A DNA stretch of 10,969 nt, taken from Spirochaetaceae bacterium (GTDB lineage: Bacteria > Spirochaetota > Spirochaetia > Treponematales > Breznakiellaceae). The notes under the pieces were generated by a model. It was not told the origin of the DNA and made no database searches. It saw nothing but the letters and a program-made list of their open reading frames with translations. A program made the translations under genes and the position numbers. Where the stretch lies: contig JAITKD010000055.1 of assembly GCA_031278575.1 (NCBI GenBank), positions 1-10,969 on the forward strand. The letters are read 5' to 3'. Shown here piece by piece: positions 6,056 to 10,969 of this stretch (positions within the stretch are counted from its first letter, which is position 1; each line of letters opens with the position of its first letter).

Positions 6056-6732
6056 AACACGGGAAAAAATACCTCGAAGCCCTTAAAAAATACAACCGGG
6101 CCCTTTCTTACGACGTAAAAGCCGCGGTGGATATGGTTAAAACCCTGGCCCCCGCCAAATTTGATGAAACCGTGGATGTTTCGGTAAAACTCAACCTGAA
6201 AAAAAGCCAGTCCGTCCGGGATACGGTGGTGCTTCCCCATCAGTTTCGGACGGAAAAACGGGTTTTGGTGTTCTGCAAGGCGGAAAAAGAGAAGGAAGCC
6301 CAGGACGCGGGGGCCGCTTATGTGGGCGCCGAGGACCTTATCGAGAAGATCCGGGGGGGGTGGCTCGATTTTGACGTGGCGGTAGCCACCCCGGATATGA
6401 TGAAAGATGTGGGTAAACTCGGTATGGTCCTGGGCCGCCGGGGGCTTATGCCGAACCCCAAGACCGGGACGGTTACCTTTGACCTCAAGGGCGCCCTTTC
6501 GGAACTCAAAAAAGGCCGGGTGGAATTCAGGGCCGATAAGACCGGGGTGGTCCACCTCGCGGTGGGAAAGGTTTCCATGGACAGCGAAAAGGTCGTGGAA
6601 AACATCCGCACCGTGGTTACCGAGATTAAACGCAAAAGGCCCGTTGACGCCAAGGGTGATTTTATCCGAACCGTTTCGGTGGCTTCCACCATGGGACCCG
6701 GGGTGTGGGTCTCCATCAAGGATGAAGGGTAA
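6052..6732 (+). CDS. rplA: 50S ribosomal protein L1
   Basis: A 226-residue two-domain protein of the mobile L1 stalk, which helps release tRNA from the E site and in many bacteria represses its own L11-L1 mRNA. Domain I is formed by the two ends ([20 protein letters not shown], and [15 protein letters not shown], then the C-terminal [13 protein letters not shown]). Domain II is in the middle, with [20 protein letters not shown] and [20 protein letters not shown]. The signature [15 protein letters not shown] is intact. Length fits the family (224-235). It overlaps rplK by 4 bases, and 40 bases separate it from rplJ. Confidence 0.98.
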   Translation: MKHGKKYLEALKKYNRALSYDVKAAVDMVKTLAPAKFDETVDVSVKLNLKKSQSVRDTVVLPHQFRTEKRVLVFCKAEKEKEAQDAGAAYVGAEDLIEKIRGGWLDFDVAVATPDMMKDVGKLGMVLGRRGLMPNPKTGTVTFDLKGALSELKKGRVEFRADKTGVVHLAVGKVSMDSEKVVENIRTVVTEIKRKRPVDAKGDFIRTVSVASTMGPGVWVSIKDEG

Positions 6733-6772
6733 CCGGCCCGCCGGCGCCCGGATTGAAGTAAGGAGTTAAACC

Positions 6773-7309
6773 ATGGCGATAGTCGCTAAAAAAATACAGG
6801 ATGTTAAGGTCTCGTCCATAAACGAATTAAAAGAGGCCTTTAGTCAAACTAAAGATTTTGTTTTCGCCGATTACCGGGGGCTCACGGTGGGGCAGATCAC
6901 CGCCCTGCGGAAGCTGCTCCGGGCCAAAGAAGCCCAATTTAAGGTGGTAAAAAACAACTTTGCCCGGATCGCCTTTGAGCAGTTGTCCGCCCCGGATGTG
7001 GCGGCCTATCTTACCGGGCCCACGGCGGTGGCGATTTCCCCCAAGGACCCCAACGAAGTCGCTAAAATCCTCCTTGATTTTGCCCGGGAAACCCCGGCGC
7101 TTCACATTAAGGGCGGATTAATAGGGGATACCGTGTACAATGCCGCTCAGGTTGAGGCCTTTTCCAAACTCCCGGGCAGGCTGGAACTTATCGCCATGCT
7201 TATGTCGGTGATGAACGCCCCCGTCAGGAACCTCGCAACGGCCCTGAACGACAGCAACGCCCGCTTGGTCCGTACCATCAAGGCGGTGGGGGATAAAAAG
7301 GCCGGTTAA
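6773..7309 (+). CDS. rplJ: 50S ribosomal protein L10
   Basis: A 178-residue stalk protein that anchors L7/L12 dimers to the ribosome and binds 23S rRNA beside L11. The N-terminal RNA-binding domain includes FVFADYRGLTVGQITALRK and KVVKNNFARIAFE. The C-terminal helix that carries L12 dimers begins near residue 138 (LIAMLMSVMNAPVRNLATAL). TAAGGAG (6759-6765) lies 7 bases before the ATG. The 40-base gap after rplA leaves little room for a classical L10 leader of the kind seen in E. coli unless it extends into rplA. The longer structured spacer in this operon lies after rplJ instead. Confidence 0.97.
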   Translation: MAIVAKKIQDVKVSSINELKEAFSQTKDFVFADYRGLTVGQITALRKLLRAKEAQFKVVKNNFARIAFEQLSAPDVAAYLTGPTAVAISPKDPNEVAKILLDFARETPALHIKGGLIGDTVYNAAQVEAFSKLPGRLELIAMLMSVMNAPVRNLATALNDSNARLVRTIKAVGDKKAG

Positions 7310-7335
7310 GTAACGTGAACCTTCAGGCTTCGGGG

Positions 7336-7437
7336 AACCGCCGGTTGAGGAACCGAGGGTTCCATGCTGCCGTTCCTGTCGGTTTTATATACCGGGGTTT
7401 CCCCCGGAAGCATTGCGCCCGTATGGGCGCATATTTT
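7336..7437 (+). promoter_or_regulatory. Hairpin-rich rplJ-rplL spacer with terminator-like stem
   Basis: The 153-base gap holds four hairpins: AACC/GGTT (7336-7339, 7343-7346), GGAACC/GGTTCC (7349-7354, 7358-7363), CCGGGG/CCCCGG (7392-7397, 7402-7407), and TGCGCCC/GGGCGCA (7414-7420, 7425-7431, loop GTAT). The last is followed by TATTTTA, a terminator-like layout, 31 bases before the rplL start. The region could act as a partial terminator, an mRNA processing site or a 5' stabiliser for rplL, whose product is needed in several copies per ribosome. The folds are seen; the role is inferred. Confidence 0.45.
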
Positions 7438-7462
7438 AGGGTATTTTATTGAGGAGAAGATA

Positions 7463-7849
7463 ATGGCAGCCCTTACTACTGATCAGATTATTGAAGCGAT
7501 TTCGTCCATGACTGTTTTGGAGGTTTCCGAATTGGTTAAAGCCATGGAGGAAAAATTCGGTGTTTCCGCCGCCGCTCCTATGGCCGTGGCCGTGGCCGCT
7601 CCCGGAGCGGCCGCCGCCGAAGCCGGGGAGGCGAAGACGGAATTCAATGTCATTCTTAAGGCCTTTGATGATACCAAAAAAATCGCGGTTATCAAAGAGG
7701 TCCGGGCGGTTACCGGACTTGGCCTCAAGGAGGCGAAGGATCTTGTCGAGGGAGCTCCCAAGCCCCTTAAAGAAAATGTCTCCAAGGAAGAGGCCGCGAA
7801 AATTAAGGAGCAGGTTGCTGCTGCCGGCGGTACGGTTGAAATTCAGTAG
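7463..7849 (+). CDS. rplL: 50S ribosomal protein L7/L12
   Basis: A 128-residue acidic stalk protein present in multiple dimers, recruiting translation factors and stimulating their GTPase. The N-terminal dimerisation domain ([20 protein letters not shown] and following) spans about 1-33. An Ala/Pro/Gly-rich flexible hinge runs to about residue 54. The C-terminal factor-binding domain has [20 protein letters not shown] and [20 protein letters not shown], ending GGTVEIQ. The frame stays open upstream to an ATG at 7364, but the start at 7463 matches the family and has GAGGAG at 7451-7456. The upstream part would be encoded by the hairpin spacer. Confidence 0.98.
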   Translation: MAALTTDQIIEAISSMTVLEVSELVKAMEEKFGVSAAAPMAVAVAAPGAAAAEAGEAKTEFNVILKAFDDTKKIAVIKEVRAVTGLGLKEAKDLVEGAPKPLKENVSKEEAAKIKEQVAAAGGTVEIQ

Positions 7850-7906
7850 ACGAGATAGAAAACAGTTCTTTTTTTCTCTTAAATCCGGGATACGGCAAGG
7901 GATGAT

Positions 7907-7935
7907 CCCCCGTTTTGGTATGTCCAAGGCGGGGG
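7907..7935 (+). promoter_or_regulatory. Hairpin in the rplL-rpoB spacer
   Basis: CCCCCG (7907-7912) pairs with CGGGGG (7930-7935) and TTGG (7915-7918) with CCAA (7924-7927), forming a long stem with an internal loop. It is not followed by T residues. In E. coli an RNase III-processed stem lies in the equivalent spacer; the same role is possible here but is only an analogy. Confidence 0.4.
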
Positions 7936-7961
7936 TGTATTGTCTGCCCGCGGTCCCGGCG

Positions 7962-7989
7962 GCTCCCGGTATGTAGCCGGGGGCTTTTT
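7962..7989 (+). terminator. Intrinsic terminator/attenuator between rplL and rpoB
   Basis: GCTCCCGG (7962-7969) pairs with CCGGGGGC (7977-7984), eight pairs with one T-G, over a 7-nt loop, and is directly followed by TTTTT (7985-7989). This is the cleanest intrinsic terminator in the window. It lies 113 bases after the rplL stop and 47 before the rpoB start. I see no convincing new promoter between them, so it most likely acts as a partial attenuator that makes RNA polymerase subunits less abundant than ribosomal proteins, as known for E. coli rplL-rpoB. Confidence 0.8.
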
Positions 7990-8036
7990 GTAGTTTTGGC
8001 GCCGCAGCGCGGGCTGCCGAAGCAGGGGGTAATGGG

Positions 8037-10969
8037 ATGGTAAAGGAAAAAACAGTAACCCAAAGGACCTATATCGGGAAGGATATCCAGGACGTGATGG
8101 ACCTTCCGGATTTGATAGATATTCAGCTTTGTTCTTATGAGCGGTTCTTGCAGCGGGAACGGCTGCGGGATCATCAAGAGATGGAAGACCAGGGACTGGA
8201 AGAAGTTTTCAGAACCACCTTTCCCATCGAAAGTCCCGCCGGGGATATGCTGTTGGAATACGAATATTACACCCTGGATGAAGAAAACGTCAAATTTTCG
8301 GAGCAGGATTGTAAACAGAAGGGGCTTACCTATGCGGTGCCCTTGAAGGCCCGGGTTAACCTGATCTTTCAGCAAACCGGGGAAATCCGCCAGAAGGATA
8401 TTTATATGGGGGATATCCCCATCATGACTGAACGGGGAACCTTCATTATAAACGGGGCGGAACGGGTGGTGGTCTCCCAGATCCACCGCTCGCCGGGGGT
8501 TATTTTTAGCCACGAAAAGGGGGCGTATTCCTCCCGGATCATCCCCTACCGGGGCTCCTGGCTGGAATTTGAAATCGACCAGAAGCGGGAGTTGATCTAC
8601 GCCAAGATCGACCGGAAAAAACGGATCCTGGGAACCATCTTCCTCCGGGCCTTGGGATATGAAAGCCGGGAGACGATTATCCGCGCCTTTTATACCGTGG
8701 AAACCCTGGAGGTAAAGGACGATAGGGAAACCAGGGAACAGTTTTCCGGCAAGGTCCTCGCCGCGGCGGTATGGGTTAACGAAAACGCCGCGGAGGCCGA
8801 TAAAACCGGGGGAACCGATGCCGGGGACATGAAAAAACTCTACCGGGTCGGCGAAAAGCTGCACCCCCACAACGTGGATGAACTCCTGGCAAACGGCGTT
8901 ACCTCCGTGGAGGTTATCAATTTTGAAGCCCCGGATTCCCTTAATTCCCCGATGCTCCTCAACTGTTTCGAGCGGGAGGAGATCAAATTCCTCAAGGACG
9001 ATCCCGATCGGGACGAACCTTCCAAGGAAGACGCCCTTTCGGCGGTCTATTCGGTCCTTATGCCCGGGGAATCCATCACCGTGGATGCCGCCGAAAAGGA
9101 CCTTTTGGGGATGTTTTTCACCTCCCGGCGTTACGATCTGGGCAAGGTGGGCCGTTACAAACTCAACAAAAAATTCGACTTTAACCCCCCCCTGGATGAA
9201 TTTACCCTGACCAAACAGGACATCATCGCCACCATGAAGTTTCTTATCAAGGTGTATGTGGGGGATGAACATATCGACGACATCGATCACCTGGGGAACC
9301 GGCGGGTCCGGTCCGTGGGGGAATTGATGGCCAATGCCCTAAAAACCGCGTTCAGCCGGATGGAACGGATCGCCAAGGAGCGGATGAGCCTTAAAGAGAC
9401 CGATACCATTAAACCCCAGGACTTAATTTCGATTAAGCCCGTGGTGGCGGTGATCAAGGAATTTTTTGGGTCCAGCCAGCTCTCCCAGTTTATGGACCAG
9501 GTAAACCCCCTGGCGGAGCTGACCCACAAGCGGCGGCTTAACGCCCTGGGCCCCGGGGGGCTTTCCCGGGACCGGGCGGGTTTCGAGGTCCGGGATGTCC
9601 ACTACACCCACTACGGCCGGATGTGCCCCATCGAGACCCCGGAAGGTCCCAATATCGGGCTTATCGTGTCCCTGGCGAACTACACCCGGGTCAATGAATA
9701 CGGCTTCCTGGAAACCCCCTACCGCAAGGTCGCCAAAGGGGTGGCCACCAAGGATATCGAATACCTTTCCGCCATGGACGAGGACCGGTATTACATAGCC
9801 CAAGCCTCGGCGAAGCTGAAAACCAACGGCTTGTTTGCGGACGATCAGATCTCCTGCCGCCGTCAGGGGGATTATACCAACCGGGGGCCCGAGGACATTC
9901 AGTACATGGATGTTTCCCCCAAGCAGATCATCTCGGTTTCCGCTTCCCTCATCCCCTTTCTGGAACACGACGACGCCAACCGGGCCCTGATGGGTTCCAA
10001 TATGCAGCGTCAGGCGGTGCCCCTGGTGTTCCCTGAGGCCCCCCGGGTGGGAACCGGTATGGAGGGGAAATGCGCCTATGATTCGGGGGTGCTGGTCAAG
10101 GCCCGGCGGGACGGCACGGTGATCCGGGTAACTTCCCAGGATATCGTGGTTAAACCCGCCGAAGCGGGAAAGCCCAATGCCGCCACCAATGCCGAGGGGC
10201 TGGATGTGTATCCGCTGATCAAATACCAGCGGACCAACCAGGACACCTGCTACAACCAGCGGCCCCTGGTAAAGATCGGGGAAAAGGTCGCCGCCGGCCA
10301 GGTTGTCGCCGACGGGCCCGCCACCCGGAACGGGGAATTGGCCCTGGGCCGGAACATCCTCGTGGGTTTTATGCCCTGGAACGGATACAACTACGAAGAT
10401 TCCATCCTCATCTCCCAACGGGTGGTGAAGGATGATATGTTCACCTCGATCCATATAAAAGAGTTTATCACCGAAGTCCGGGAGACCAAATTGGGGCCGG
10501 AAAAAATAACCCGGGACATTCCCAATACTTCCGAAAAGAGCCTGGACAACCTGGACGCCGAGGGGATTATCCGGGTGGGGGCCAAGGTCCGCTCCGGGGA
10601 CATCCTGGTGGGGAAGGTTACCCCCAAAAGCGAAACCGAAACCACCCCGGAATTCAAGCTCCTCAACTCGATCTTTGGGGAAAAGGCCAAGGAAGTCCGG
10701 GATTCCAGCCTCCGGGTGCCCCACGGCATCGACGGGACCATCATCGATATCCAGCGGCTCAAACGGACCGAAGGGGACGACCTCAACCCCGGGGTGGACG
10801 AGGTGGTTAAGGTCCTGATCGCCACCAAACGCAAGCTCCGGGAAGGGGATAAGATGGCGGGCCGCCACGGTAACAAGGGGGTCGTGGCCCGGATATTGCC
10901 CGAAGAGGATATGCCCTACATGGAAGACGGCACCCCCCTGGATATCTGCCTCACCCCCCTGGGGGTCCC
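8037..10969 (+). CDS. rpoB: DNA-directed RNA polymerase subunit beta (3' end outside window)
   Basis: Beta subunit of RNA polymerase; 977 codons are present and the frame runs off the right edge, lacking roughly the last 200 or so residues. Start: the ATG at 8037 follows AGGGGG (8024-8029); an ATG at 8032 is out of frame and meets a stop at once. Landmarks: [14 protein letters not shown] near residue 142; the rifampicin cluster [20 protein letters not shown] from about 479, then [45 protein letters not shown] with acidic pair E787-D788 (E. coli 813-814); and [13 protein letters not shown] with K939 and K947 (E. coli 1065 and 1073). N502 replaces E. coli Ser531, V replaces Asn518 and A replaces Ser522, so natural rifampicin resistance is expected. 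rpoC presumably follows beyond the window. Confidence 0.98.
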   Translation, partial: MVKEKTVTQRTYIGKDIQDVMDLPDLIDIQLCSYERFLQRERLRDHQEMEDQGLEEVFRTTFPIESPAGDMLLEYEYYTLDEENVKFSEQDCKQKGLTYAVPLKARVNLIFQQTGEIRQKDIYMGDIPIMTERGTFIINGAERVVVSQIHRSPGVIFSHEKGAYSSRIIPYRGSWLEFEIDQKRELIYAKIDRKKRILGTIFLRALGYESRETIIRAFYTVETLEVKDDRETREQFSGKVLAAAVWVNENAAEADKTGGTDAGDMKKLYRVGEKLHPHNVDELLANGVTSVEVINFEAPDSLNSPMLLNCFEREEIKFLKDDPDRDEPSKEDALSAVYSVLMPGESITVDAAEKDLLGMFFTSRRYDLGKVGRYKLNKKFDFNPPLDEFTLTKQDIIATMKFLIKVYVGDEHIDDIDHLGNRRVRSVGELMANALKTAFSRMERIAKERMSLKETDTIKPQDLISIKPVVAVIKEFFGSSQLSQFMDQVNPLAELTHKRRLNALGPGGLSRDRAGFEVRDVHYTHYGRMCPIETPEGPNIGLIVSLANYTRVNEYGFLETPYRKVAKGVATKDIEYLSAMDEDRYYIAQASAKLKTNGLFADDQISCRRQGDYTNRGPEDIQYMDVSPKQIISVSASLIPFLEHDDANRALMGSNMQRQAVPLVFPEAPRVGTGMEGKCAYDSGVLVKARRDGTVIRVTSQDIVVKPAEAGKPNAATNAEGLDVYPLIKYQRTNQDTCYNQRPLVKIGEKVAAGQVVADGPATRNGELALGRNILVGFMPWNGYNYEDSILISQRVVKDDMFTSIHIKEFITEVRETKLGPEKITRDIPNTSEKSLDNLDAEGIIRVGAKVRSGDILVGKVTPKSETETTPEFKLLNSIFGEKAKEVRDSSLRVPHGIDGTIIDIQRLKRTEGDDLNPGVDEVVKVLIATKRKLREGDKMAGRHGNKGVVARILPEEDMPYMEDGTPLDICLTPLGV

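Noticed and set aside
7364..7462. 33-residue in-frame extension of rplL from an ATG at 7364
   Set aside because: It is encoded by hairpin spacer DNA and lacks similarity to L7/L12; the canonical start at 7463 has GAGGAG. A minor alternative form cannot be fully excluded, since CGAGGG precedes 7364.
7803..10868. Long antisense open frames opposite rplL/rpoB (495 and 481 codons)
   Set aside because: They mirror the codon bias of rpoB, whose sense translation is unmistakable; the antisense products show no domain.

Overview
The window is GC-rich bacterial chromosome, most likely from a treponeme-type spirochete, possibly one of the GC-rich termite-gut or free-living relatives. Three things support this. 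The gene order rpmG, tRNA-Trp, secE, nusG, rplK, rplA, rplJ, rplL, rpoB is the one I recall from Treponema pallidum. RpoB carries Asn at the position of E. coli Ser531, a residue associated with the natural rifampicin resistance of spirochetes. Non-coding DNA is full of hairpin repeats. The assignment is an inference from memory, not from a search.

Layout. Positions 1-248 have no gene but hold a dense run of inverted repeats, including a MITE-like three-arm palindrome. Positions 249-3134 (+) encode a large cytosolic protein that looks like a multidomain glycoside hydrolase of unassigned family. It converges on deoD (3305-4009, -), a trimeric/hexameric-type purine nucleoside phosphorylase; a 16-bp perfect hairpin overlapping the deoD stop separates them. 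An AT-rich divergent promoter region (about 4020-4130) drives deoD to the left and the information-processing operon to the right.

The rightward operon begins with tRNA-Thr(GGT), then rpmG (L33), tRNA-Trp(CCA), secE, nusG, rplK (L11), rplA (L1), rplJ (L10), rplL (L7/L12) and rpoB, which runs off the right edge. tRNAs, translocase subunit, transcription factor, ribosomal stalk proteins and the RNA polymerase beta subunit are thus co-transcribed. Control probably occurs at internal RNA structures: a tRNA-Trp-derived repeat cluster before secE, competing hairpins plus a possible 18-codon leader peptide before rplK, stacked hairpins between rplJ and rplL, and a clear intrinsic terminator/attenuator between rplL and rpoB.

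The core genes are ordinary. I see no obvious new defence, mobile or biosynthetic system. The parts worth a second look are the non-coding ones: the tRNA-Trp T-arm repeats (plus, minus, plus copies forming alternative stems), the rplK leader, the rplJ-rplL leader, the hairpin array at 1-194, and the unassigned 961-residue protein.
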